From Calothrix membranacea FACHB-236 (lineage in GTDB: Bacteria; Cyanobacteriota; Cyanobacteriia; Cyanobacteriales; Nostocaceae), in assembly GCF_014696315.1 (NCBI RefSeq), contig NZ_JACJPX010000008.1:1-64000 (forward strand): DNA of 64,000 bases, written 5' to 3'. Position numbers and translations under genes: made by a program. Of the stretch, positions 29,133 through 37,811 are shown piece after piece. The notes beneath the pieces are model-generated. The model was given only the letters and a program-made list of their open reading frames with translations. It searched no databases and was not told where the DNA came from. Within the stretch, counting starts at the first letter, position 1. The number at the start of each line of letters is the position of its first letter.

Positions 29133-30323
29133 ATGTTTAAAATTCTGATTATCGATGATGATCCCATAGTGCGGATAGCGCTAAAAAGAACACTGCAAAA
29201 TCAAGGTTACGATACTACAACAGCTAGCGATGGAGAAGAAGGAATCGCACTAGCGAAAAGCTTAACTCCTGCTCTAATTATATGTGACTGGATGATGGCG
29301 AAACTGGACGGAATAGAAGTCTGTCGTCGCATCAAAGCCGATCCAGAATTAGCGACTACTTTTTTCATTCTCTTAACAGCTAAAGGTGCATCTCGTGGAG
29401 AAGAAAAAGATAGAGTTTTGGGATTAGATGCGGGTGCAGATGAATTTGTCTCCAAGCCAATCGAGATGAATGAACTAAAGGCCAGAGTTAGAGCGGGGTT
29501 AAGGCTACATCAACTAAATCAAGATTTGCAAACTCAAAAACAGGCTTTAGAGCAACTCAATCAAAATTTGCAAACTCAAAAGCAAATTTTAGAAGCAGAA
29601 CTAGCTGAAGCTGCTGATTATGTGCGATCGCTTTTACCATCGCCAATGGTGGGAACAGTCACAACAGAAGCTTTGTTTGTCCCTTCAGCACAATTAGGCG
29701 GCGATTGTTTTGACTACTACTGGCTAGATGATGAGCGTTTAGCGATTTATCTGATGGATGTATCAGGACATGGGGTGGGTTCAGCACTATTATCTGTATC
29801 GGTGGTGAATGTGTTGCGATCGCAGTCTTTACCCAACACAAACTTTAGTCAACCAAAAGAAGTACTTTACGCTCTCAATCAAGCCTTTCCCATGAGCCAT
29901 CATAATGATAAATACTTTACCATCTGGTATGGAGTTTATGATCGCTCAAAACGTCAGCTAGTCTACGCAAGTGCTGGACATCCACCCGCAGTATTGTTAT
30001 CTGGTACAGATACAACAGACATTAGTGTGAAACAGCTAAGTTCTTTAGATCTACCCATTGGCTTTGTCCCTGATGTGGAGTTTGAGGATGCAACTGTGGA
30101 AATCTCTGCTCACAACAGTTTATACATTTTTAGTGATGGTGCTTACGAAATTCATCAGCCAAATGGTCAGCTTTGGGGTATTAATGCTTTTATTGAATTG
30201 TTAATCAAATGTAGCAATGAGAAGACCAATGAGCTTCAGCAATTATTAGCGCAGCTTTTGTCTTTAAATGCTCAAGAAAATCTAGAAGACGATTTATCTT
30301 TGCTGAAGATAAGCTTTAGCTAA
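29133..30323 (+). CDS. Response regulator with SpoIIE-type PP2C phosphatase (RsbU-like)
   Basis: 396 residues. REC domain (1-125) with DDD at 8-10, phospho-acceptor Asp52 and KPIE around 108. A coiled-coil linker contains a near repeat of LNQDLQTQKQALEQ / LNQNLQTQKQILEA (about 129-155). The PP2C/SpoIIE domain (about 170-396) has FVPSAQLGGDCFDYY, LMDVSGHGVGSALLS, YASAGHPPAVL and YIFSDGAYE, so its metal-binding acidic residues are present. It should dephosphorylate a STAS antagonist when the REC domain is phosphorylated. Divergent from the RsbW-like gene and convergent with the STAS gene. Confidence 0.93.
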   Translation: MFKILIIDDDPIVRIALKRTLQNQGYDTTTASDGEEGIALAKSLTPALIICDWMMAKLDGIEVCRRIKADPELATTFFILLTAKGASRGEEKDRVLGLDAGADEFVSKPIEMNELKARVRAGLRLHQLNQDLQTQKQALEQLNQNLQTQKQILEAELAEAADYVRSLLPSPMVGTVTTEALFVPSAQLGGDCFDYYWLDDERLAIYLMDVSGHGVGSALLSVSVVNVLRSQSLPNTNFSQPKEVLYALNQAFPMSHHNDKYFTIWYGVYDRSKRQLVYASAGHPPAVLLSGTDTTDISVKQLSSLDLPIGFVPDVEFEDATVEISAHNSLYIFSDGAYEIHQPNGQLWGINAFIELLIKCSNEKTNELQQLLAQLLSLNAQENLEDDLSLLKISFS

Positions 30324-30452
30324 CTTAGCAGCTTGGCGCAAAATTCAAAAATCTCTAATTCAGGGTTTTGTGCTGCTGACAAAAGTGTATTTATTTACGC
30401 CAACCTGTAATAATCAAATTTGTATATATACCCCAATCAACTCTGAAATATT

Positions 30453-30785
30453 TCATTGTACTGACAATACCTGGCGTTGAAATTCTTCACGATCGGCAAA
30501 GTTTTGAATAATTCTATCTACTTTAGTTAGTTCAAATAACATTTTGACTTGAGAGCTAGCAGAACAAACAAAGAGTTTGGCATTAGCATTGCGTACTATC
30601 TGCATCGCTGAGACTAAAGCTCCTAACCCAGAACTATCAATAAAGCTAACGTCTTTTAGGTCAATCAATAAAACATCTAATCCTGCTTGCCTAGCTACAA
30701 TGTCGCTGACCTCACGACGCAATTGATTACCCCTAATAGCATCTAAAATACCCGATGGCTCTATTATCGTTAATTTGATTTTCAT
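30453..30785 (-). CDS. STAS-domain anti-sigma factor antagonist (first copy)
   Basis: 110 residues, one STAS domain. VSFIDSSGLGALVSA contains the serine pair Ser51-Ser52, the site of phosphorylation in SpoIIAA/RsbV. It should be phosphorylated by the RsbW-like kinase at 28553 and dephosphorylated by the REC-PP2C at 29133. It lies 129 bases from the phosphatase stop (convergent). It shares the QLRREV, DSSGLGAL and QMLFE(L/M)TK(V/M)D type motifs with the second STAS gene at 39820. Confidence 0.92.
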   Translation of the reverse strand: MKIKLTIIEPSGILDAIRGNQLRREVSDIVARQAGLDVLLIDLKDVSFIDSSGLGALVSAMQIVRNANAKLFVCSASSQVKMLFELTKVDRIIQNFADREEFQRQVLSVQ

Positions 30786-31029
30786 TGCTGACTTTTCCTG
30801 TAGTTTGGATGATAGATTACACCTTATTATTTTGGCATTTAATTAATCAAAACTGCAAGACTTGTAATAATAAAAAATTACAATTTTTTCCTGTAGAATT
30901 TACCCAATAAGCATTGAAATTTAACTGTCTTATTTAAGTAAAAAGACATAAAATCACGTTCCAATATCGATGTTTTATTTGCTGTCCCTGTTATTTATTA
31001 ACAGGACTTACTTACCTAATATTTCTTCT

Positions 31030-31073
31030 TCCCTTTTACCCATTCCCCAGTCACCAGTCCCCATTTCCTAATA
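31030..31073. repeat. CCCCAGT/CCCCATT short tandem repeat
   Basis: Degenerate heptamers (cattccccagtcaccagtcc) directly abut the stop codon of the glycosyltransferase gene. Confidence 0.6.
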
Positions 31074-33083
31074 TTAAGATTTTTTTGATGGTTTCCAATA
31101 AGAAGCGTGAATTACTGACCAAAGAAGTGATAGGTTATAGGTAGCCCAAAGACCATTGAGCAGATAAACCAAAGGATAATCTAAGTTACCAGTGACAAAG
31201 CGATATAGACTCCATAGCATTCCTAAAATACTCAAAATAAACATGAGTAATTGCGGCCAAATTAGTTTAAAGTAGATACCTGACTGCCGTTCTTTTGGTG
31301 TAACTTTAAATTTGATTGCTTTTCCAGAAAAGACACTCCAAACTGCTTGGATCAGCAGGGGGAATATTGCGATCGCATATTGTTCAGAACGCCAGATCTC
31401 TCTAGCTGGTATTCCCCAAGCTGCTGACAGAAATGTCAGCCTATTCATGACAAAAGCAGGGAAAAAATGTAAGGCGAAATCATAACCCTGTGTTTCCACA
31501 GGTATTAATCCTGTAAAGAAATAGATAATAGGGCAAGAAATAAAAACAACTGTAGAAAACCCAGCAAAATAGCTATACATTGTTTTAAAGTAATGCAGCT
31601 TTTGCCAAAATGTAAGTCCAGCTTTGGTTAAGGGATTTTCTCTGACTAATACTTGAATAGTTCCTTGAGCCCAGCGCAGTCGTTGTTGCAGAGTAGAACT
31701 CAAATCTTCTGGTGCTAAACCTTCTGCTAAAAGTTCATGGTGATAAATAGATTTCCAACCAGCACTATGTAACCGCATGGCGGTATTCATATCTTCTGTA
31801 ATACTTTGGCTAGATACGCCGCCAATCAATTCAAATTCATCTAACCTTTTTTCATCTTTGGCATATTCATCAGCAAAATATTGTAGTCCGACACTAATCA
31901 GCGCTTCTCTTCTCAATACAGCATTAGTTCCTGTATAGAAGGCTGCATTCATTCCATCTTTACCTTGTTGTAGCGGCCCATAAAATAAATTGGCTCGATG
32001 TCCAAAGGGATCGTTGTCAGGAAGATTATAAAAACCTTGGGGTGTCTGGACAAAGGCAATTTTGTTCGGCTCATATTTGCCACCAAACAGATTGTAATTA
32101 TAGAAATATGGCAAAACACGCTTGAGAAATTGTGGTTGAGGAATATGATCTGCATCTAAAGTTAAAATAAATTCCCCAGCTGTTTCACCAGAAAAAATAG
32201 CATAATTGAGGTTACCAGCTTTTGCATGATGTGAAACACCGGGTTGTTTAGGACGCGCGATGTAGCGTAATCTAGCCAAATCACCCAATTCTAATTCCTT
32301 TTGGTGAATAGCTTTTTCTAAAAATTCTTGCTCAGTAATCAGGCGTTCTTTTAAACTTTTTTGAGCAGAATTATGCTTTTGATTATGAGGGCTAAAGTCA
32401 AGAATAAATTGCCGTAAGCTTTGTAAAAATGTTGTGCTAGTCTCTTGAGCTTGATTATCTTCTGGAGATAAATTTTGTAATAATTCTTCCGCGTTTAACA
32501 AATTAGGTTTCAAAGTTTCTAATTCTTGTAACTGCTCCATCAAAGCCGAGCGCACAACGTCAATTTTCTGAGCTTCTTGTTGCAGTAATGGTGACTGTAA
32601 ATCTTGAATACATAGACTTTCTGACATAGCTCGCATCTGGAGCGAGTTACCATCATCTAATATGTACACTCGGAGCTTGTTAGGAGGATAATCTATATTT
32701 AAAGCGGCTCTGGCAGTTGCTTCTACAATTTCTGTTGGCTCATTGTAACAAGCGATAAATACATCTACATTAGGCCAATTAGATATTGTTAAAGGAGGCG
32801 TTAATTGATCAATAGACTTAATCTGCCTGACCAAAGGTCTCCACAATCCTACGACAAACATCATACCGCCGAGATAGCTATAAATTTCTGCAAATAACAA
32901 CGGTAGAGATAGCCACAGAGCATCAAAGTTGATGGAATGGGTGATGCGCCATTGCAAATACCAAGCACCAAAAATTAAATTTATTTCTGCTAAATAACGG
33001 AATATTAGCGTTCTTTTTTTGAGAGTAGAACGGCTATTACCCGGAAAATCTGAGGAACTGTCAATAAAAGATACGGAGGTCAT
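31074..33083 (-). CDS. Cellulose-synthase-like family 2 glycosyltransferase
   Basis: 669 residues, an integral membrane protein. Two N-terminal helices (about 25-85), a cytosolic GT2 domain and C-terminal helices (about 500-665). GT2 motifs in order: FIACYNEPTEIVEATA, LDDGN, LTLDADHIPQP (DxD), SITEDMNTAMRL (TED) and QQRLRWAQGT (QxxRW), the processive synthase set. An insertion of about 130 residues between LDDGN and the DxD is coiled-coil and Gln/Glu-rich. No PilZ domain follows the QRLRW, so c-di-GMP would not bind as in BcsA. It is the last gene of a leftward cluster with three DUF3131 genes, 19 bases from the nearest. I infer synthesis and export of a beta-glucan-like exopolysaccharide; the sugar is unknown. 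Confidence 0.9.
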   Translation of the reverse strand: MTSVSFIDSSSDFPGNSRSTLKKRTLIFRYLAEINLIFGAWYLQWRITHSINFDALWLSLPLLFAEIYSYLGGMMFVVGLWRPLVRQIKSIDQLTPPLTISNWPNVDVFIACYNEPTEIVEATARAALNIDYPPNKLRVYILDDGNSLQMRAMSESLCIQDLQSPLLQQEAQKIDVVRSALMEQLQELETLKPNLLNAEELLQNLSPEDNQAQETSTTFLQSLRQFILDFSPHNQKHNSAQKSLKERLITEQEFLEKAIHQKELELGDLARLRYIARPKQPGVSHHAKAGNLNYAIFSGETAGEFILTLDADHIPQPQFLKRVLPYFYNYNLFGGKYEPNKIAFVQTPQGFYNLPDNDPFGHRANLFYGPLQQGKDGMNAAFYTGTNAVLRREALISVGLQYFADEYAKDEKRLDEFELIGGVSSQSITEDMNTAMRLHSAGWKSIYHHELLAEGLAPEDLSSTLQQRLRWAQGTIQVLVRENPLTKAGLTFWQKLHYFKTMYSYFAGFSTVVFISCPIIYFFTGLIPVETQGYDFALHFFPAFVMNRLTFLSAAWGIPAREIWRSEQYAIAIFPLLIQAVWSVFSGKAIKFKVTPKERQSGIYFKLIWPQLLMFILSILGMLWSLYRFVTGNLDYPLVYLLNGLWATYNLSLLWSVIHASYWKPSKKS

Positions 33084-33102
33084 GTTAGCACCCTAAAGTA
33101 AA

Positions 33103-34575
33103 TTAAAAAATTAAGGAACGTTTTTTTCTAGCTTGATAAATCAGACTTTCTAAAATTACAGCGTTAGTATTAACATCTAAGGAATTATTAATACCTAACT
33201 CTTGATTTTCATACTTGCCCGTGAAGTAGCCATTATTTAAACTAGCTAAATTTTGGACAGCATCTCGCAGCATTTTTGTGTAGGGATCATCTGGCATGAG
33301 TGCATACCAAGAAAATGCGGCTTTAGTGCTGAGAAATCGCAAGTGAGGATAATTTTTTTCACTAACACTAATAGCTGGCCAAGTTACTCCATTGGCATAG
33401 ACACTGTAATAAAGAAAATAAGGTGGACGATCCAAAGAATCTTCATTGACAGCAGTTAAAATATTGGTGCGCTTAAACCTTTGTACTTGGACTTTGAGAA
33501 GATTTTCGGCTTGAGCTTTAATTGCATCTGTCCAACCTATTTCTAATCCCAATAATAGATAAGGGTCATTTGTTAAGTAGTTACTAGCCCCAGAATTTTT
33601 GAAATTTCGCCTGTCAATTTGTAAGCTAATACCATCTACTTGCACTTTGTCCGTTGGGGGATGAGCAAGAGCTTTAGTAGCTTGGATATTCCACAGCTTT
33701 AAACTATGAGCAGCGTATTGTTCATAGCCTAAACGCCCCTCTTGTACCTCACGAATTTTCCCCTCAGATGTGGGAACACCGCCATTTAACCAACCATCCT
33801 TAACTAGTTTGGTTAACTTCCAGCCAGTAACAATACCATTAATGCGATCGCTATACTCGGGATAATGCGATCGCAAAATATGCAATGCTAATAAAAATCT
33901 GGCTAAATCTAAAGCAGACCAACCACTCTTACCCTCTGGATCGGGAGTATTGTTGAGTTTTCGCATTTGAGCAGTACTGGTGCTATAGGCTTTATTGGGC
34001 AAACCTGTAGCTGGTAGAGGTAGCGTTTCTAGAGTCCTCAGTAAAGTGTTGATGCGTTCCCGAAATACATCCGTTGATAATAAATTTAATTGTCGAGCCG
34101 CAACAATTCCTAGTAAAGCACTACCTTGATCCCACCAAGTCGTCCAAGCTATGTTGTGAGATGAATTAACTAAACCTGTTTGTGGATTCCAATTGCGTTC
34201 AAAATATTTCCAAGCACGTTGAGCAGCAATTAAATCTGCTTCTCTAGTCAATCGGGGTTGAGAGATATTTTCAGTCGGGATAACAGTTTTTTTCGGAGTA
34301 GGTGTAGGCTTTGGCGCAACTAATGGCGGACTGATTGTAGGGTCTGGAGAAGGAGGTAACCCCTCTACAGGCGTAGTAGATTCTGTATTCTGGGGGTCAG
34401 GATTAAAGTTATCAGGGGCTGCAATAATCAAAGAGGGAGAACATTGCCATACCTCTGTGACACACCCTGAAATTTGCCGATTGAGTTCTATATACAGAGC
34501 TGATTCCAGAATCACATTATTTATCCCTGTTAAATCAGTTGCTCTATTGCTTAGAGCTTGATTGAAGTTTGCCAA
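33103..34575 (-). CDS. DUF3131 protein, apparently truncated at the N-terminus
   Basis: 490 residues from a TTG start. The DUF3131 domain spans about 115-490 (RAWKYFERNWNPQTGLVNS, WWDQGSALLGIVAARQLN, GWSALDLARFLLALH, GRLGYEQYAAHSLKLW). A Pro/Thr-rich linker precedes it. The first 30 residues (LTGINNVILESALYIELNR) match the terminal motif of a DUF3131 domain (compare LTANNNGVILESLLYK), and readable similarity seems to continue upstream of the TTG. There is no signal peptide, unlike its two neighbours. It is probably the remnant of a two-domain protein that has lost its 5' part, or it is expressed without export. DUF3131 proteins are thought to be all-helical (alpha/alpha)6-type sugar-active domains. 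Confidence 0.82.
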   Translation of the reverse strand: MANFNQALSNRATDLTGINNVILESALYIELNRQISGCVTEVWQCSPSLIIAAPDNFNPDPQNTESTTPVEGLPPSPDPTISPPLVAPKPTPTPKKTVIPTENISQPRLTREADLIAAQRAWKYFERNWNPQTGLVNSSHNIAWTTWWDQGSALLGIVAARQLNLLSTDVFRERINTLLRTLETLPLPATGLPNKAYSTSTAQMRKLNNTPDPEGKSGWSALDLARFLLALHILRSHYPEYSDRINGIVTGWKLTKLVKDGWLNGGVPTSEGKIREVQEGRLGYEQYAAHSLKLWNIQATKALAHPPTDKVQVDGISLQIDRRNFKNSGASNYLTNDPYLLLGLEIGWTDAIKAQAENLLKVQVQRFKRTNILTAVNEDSLDRPPYFLYYSVYANGVTWPAISVSEKNYPHLRFLSTKAAFSWYALMPDDPYTKMLRDAVQNLASLNNGYFTGKYENQELGINNSLDVNTNAVILESLIYQARKKRSLIF

Positions 34576-34670
34576 GTATAGTTCACTACTCCAATTTGCA
34601 CATTTAAATTTAGAGATTTGTTATCAATTTATACATAAAAACTAGCTAATGAACACCAGGAAATTATGGA

Positions 34671-34818
34671 GTTGGGGACTGGGGACTGGGGACTGGGGAC
34701 TGGGGATTGGGGATTGGGGATGAGGGAGATGAGGGAGATGAGGGAGACAAGGGGAGAAATCCTTATTACCAATTACCCATTACCTATTACCAATTACCCA
34801 TTACCAATTCCCCATCCC
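34671..34818. repeat. Facing heptamer tandem arrays (GGGGACT and ATTACCC/ATTACCA)
   Basis: About six GGGGA(C/T)T units, three GAGGGAGAT units, then about eight ATTACC(A/C) units ending at the stop codon of the 986-residue gene. The array occupies the place where the missing 5' part of the neighbouring DUF3131 gene would be expected. Confidence 0.75.
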
Positions 34819-37779
34819 CTACTTAGACGGTACCGCTAACAGATTCTCTAGTTTTTGTTCGCTCAAGTTGATGGTGTCGCTACTGTTGGAAACCCAGTAT
34901 TGGCCTGAGGTATTAGAAATAAATCTAGATGTCTGCTTAGGTGCGCTAGGTAAACCGTGACCAGAATCTCCTTCGCCGATCGCTTTCCACCAAGGCGAAT
35001 TCATGGCGGTATCGGGGCGAATTAAGGGTTGCTGCTTGGTTACTTTATACAGCAAGGATTGCAGAATCATACTATTGGTGCTGCTAGTAAAACCAAGGGC
35101 GATTTTGCCAGTTTTCTCGTAAAAACCCTCATGGAATCCAAGTAGAGGATTATACACATCAGTTGCGGCAGTCAGTAATTCTTGGGCATATTTATCGTCT
35201 GGTAGCAGGGCATTATAGGCGAATGCAACTGCCGAACTTACCAATCGCCCATCTTCTATGGGTTTGCCATCATCACCTAAAGCTGCCCAAGGTTGTTCAT
35301 TCCCGATAATTGTGCTGTGAACGGTATAGGGTTGACTATCGAGTAACGTGGTTCCAGAGGCGGTAAGTTTACCTGTGATGTTGTAGCGTTCAGCTTGTGC
35401 TTGGAAAATTGGTGTAAATAGCGATCGCATTTGCGGATCTAGACCAAATTCTAAGGCGTAAAGCAAGAAAGGATTGCTGACTGTATATTGATTTGTTTTT
35501 AAGGTGCTATCTGTTCTAGTACGGGCAATTGGTATTTGAACGCCCTCTACTGTTGCAGTTTTATATTGACCGCCAACAGCAGAGCGATCAACATCAAATC
35601 CCCACAATTGGAAAGCACGTGCAGCATATTCCTCATATCCTAAGCGGGTTTCTGGCTTCACCCGGGGAAGCGATCGCCCTTTTGTATCTTTAATGGCGGT
35701 AGCGCTGGAAATTACACCGTTGCGTACTATCCGTAAGTAAGACCAATCAAGAACAATTTGATCTACAGCTGCTGTATATTCTGGATGGCAAGTTTTCAAG
35801 TTATATAGAGCTGCGAGCATCCGTCCTACATCTAAAGCCGACCAGCCATTGCCATCTGCAACTGGATTTGCACCATAATCTATGGGTTGTAGTGTGCGTG
35901 TATCGTAACCTCGGTTGGGTAATTCACCAGCAAACAAAGGCATCTGTGCGATCGCCGCTAATAATTGCCGAGTACGCTGATCGAACTCTTTTGGCTTGAT
36001 TATATCCAGTGCTAAAGCAGCATGGAGTGCGGCGAGATAATCTCCCAATCCCCAGAAAGTTGCGCCAGGGACATCAGCGCGATCGTTCACCAACCCATTT
36101 GCAGATTGTAAATTGGCTTGGAAATATCCCCAAGCTGCCTCAGCATAGCGTTTTTGGGTGACTGTTAGGGGTTTTGCCGGTACTGGATAGGATGCTGGTA
36201 GAGGATTTCCTACTGGTGGAATAGGTGCAACTGCAACTATTTCAGCATTTGAGCTGGAATTACTAGGCTTCTTGCCTGTAGAGGGACGATTGCTGGGTTT
36301 TGTACCTGTAGAGGGTGGATTACTAGGATTTTTAGTTGTGGAGGGTGGATTACTGGGATTTTTACTTGTAGAGCTTGAGTTACTGGGATTTTTGCCTGTA
36401 GAGGCTGGAGTATTGGCATCAGGATCTATTGGTGGCGATTTCGATGGTGATGCGGGAATAGTTACTCCACTCGATCCAATTAAAGGGCGATTACCTCTAG
36501 CTTTGTAGTATAAAATCTCCAGAATTAGCCCGTTGGTGTTGCCTGTCAGAGATTTGTTTGGTTGTTTAGTTTCCTCATATAAGCCAGCATAAAAACCACC
36601 CTTAGGACTATACAAATCCTTGACCGCATCAAAAACTTTCTGAGCGTAGGTATTATTGGGATAAAGATAACGCCAGCCAAATGCAGCCTTAGTACTGATG
36701 CTACGTAACTGTGTATAGGGCTTATTTTTTTCTGTAATGGTTGCCCAACTCACACCATTAGAATAAATAGTATTGTAAAGAAAATAAGGAGGTTGATCGA
36801 TGTTATCTTCTGAGACAGCAGTTAGCTGTCCTGTTGAGTCAAAGCGACGCTTTTGTACTTCTAAAACTCTGGCAGCAAAGTCTTTTAAATATCCCTCTAA
36901 ACCAAATTCGATACCATCTAAAATATATGATTCACTAACTACATAATTGTTAGCGTTGGTTTTTTGAAAGTCACGTGTATCAACAGGAATTTGTATACCG
37001 TTAATCTCGACCATTTTATATGGTTCTAAAGCTACAGCTTTGGGTGCTTTAAATCCCCAAAGTTCATAGCCCCGCACAGCATATTCTTCATAACCGAGTC
37101 TTCCTTCTTGTACCAACAGGGTATTTTTATTAGGTAAAACAGCAGCACCAAATAGTTGACCATCTTTGAGCGATCGCGCTAACTGCCACTTGGCTAAAAC
37201 TCCTTTGATCCAATCTTTATATTGAGGATGGCAAGTACGGATCACATGAAATGCCGCAAGTAAGCGACCAATATCTAAAGCTGACCAACCAATACCTTTT
37301 TCTACTGGTTTATTCGTGTAATCCACTAATTGTCCTGTGGCAGCATGGTAAACTTTATTTGGTAAAGCACCTTCAAATAATGTCAGTTTCCCCAGTCCAG
37401 TGAGGAATTTGTTCATTTTCGAGTCGAATTCAGTTTGGTTAATTAAATTGATCCAACGTGCTGTATTTAACGCCATCAAATAATTCCCAATATCCCAAAG
37501 GGTGCCTGAAGGATATCCACCAGTCGAATTAGCAAAACCTGTTGCTGGCTGGTAATTTTTTACAAAATACTCCCAAGCAATCTTGGCATAATTTTGTTCT
37601 TCAGGTGTGAGTGGATTAGGGAGACTACTACAACTATTAGCACTACCCCCACCTCCACCTCCACTATTAGGTTTTTGCGCTATAGCTACAATTGGTAGAT
37701 AAAATAAAAATTGCAAAAATGTGCCAATGAGAAAGAATGCAATCGCTCTCATTAGCCTTTTTTTATGGCGTTGCAGCAT
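34819..37779 (-). CDS. Secreted protein with two DUF3131 domains
   Basis: 986 residues. N-terminal signal peptide (AIAFFLIGTFLQFLFYLPIV, residues 13-32) followed by a Gly-rich patch. DUF3131 domain 1 (about 55-430) ends LTGNTNGLILEILYYKARG. A repetitive Ser/Pro/Asn/Lys linker with units of about 10 residues (KNPSNPPSTT) spans about 440-530. DUF3131 domain 2 (about 565-930) ends FTSSTNSMILQSLLYK, and a 55-residue tail follows. Both domains keep the GWSALD(I/V)GR and GRLGYEEYA-type segments. The two-domain build shows what the truncated neighbour may once have been. It begins 32 bases after the stop of the next DUF3131 gene, so the two share an operon. Confidence 0.85.
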   Translation of the reverse strand: MLQRHKKRLMRAIAFFLIGTFLQFLFYLPIVAIAQKPNSGGGGGGSANSCSSLPNPLTPEEQNYAKIAWEYFVKNYQPATGFANSTGGYPSGTLWDIGNYLMALNTARWINLINQTEFDSKMNKFLTGLGKLTLFEGALPNKVYHAATGQLVDYTNKPVEKGIGWSALDIGRLLAAFHVIRTCHPQYKDWIKGVLAKWQLARSLKDGQLFGAAVLPNKNTLLVQEGRLGYEEYAVRGYELWGFKAPKAVALEPYKMVEINGIQIPVDTRDFQKTNANNYVVSESYILDGIEFGLEGYLKDFAARVLEVQKRRFDSTGQLTAVSEDNIDQPPYFLYNTIYSNGVSWATITEKNKPYTQLRSISTKAAFGWRYLYPNNTYAQKVFDAVKDLYSPKGGFYAGLYEETKQPNKSLTGNTNGLILEILYYKARGNRPLIGSSGVTIPASPSKSPPIDPDANTPASTGKNPSNSSSTSKNPSNPPSTTKNPSNPPSTGTKPSNRPSTGKKPSNSSSNAEIVAVAPIPPVGNPLPASYPVPAKPLTVTQKRYAEAAWGYFQANLQSANGLVNDRADVPGATFWGLGDYLAALHAALALDIIKPKEFDQRTRQLLAAIAQMPLFAGELPNRGYDTRTLQPIDYGANPVADGNGWSALDVGRMLAALYNLKTCHPEYTAAVDQIVLDWSYLRIVRNGVISSATAIKDTKGRSLPRVKPETRLGYEEYAARAFQLWGFDVDRSAVGGQYKTATVEGVQIPIARTRTDSTLKTNQYTVSNPFLLYALEFGLDPQMRSLFTPIFQAQAERYNITGKLTASGTTLLDSQPYTVHSTIIGNEQPWAALGDDGKPIEDGRLVSSAVAFAYNALLPDDKYAQELLTAATDVYNPLLGFHEGFYEKTGKIALGFTSSTNSMILQSLLYKVTKQQPLIRPDTAMNSPWWKAIGEGDSGHGLPSAPKQTSRFISNTSGQYWVSNSSDTINLSEQKLENLLAVPSK

Positions 37780-37811
37780 ATTGAAAAAATTAATTTTTTA
37801 AGAATTTGGGA

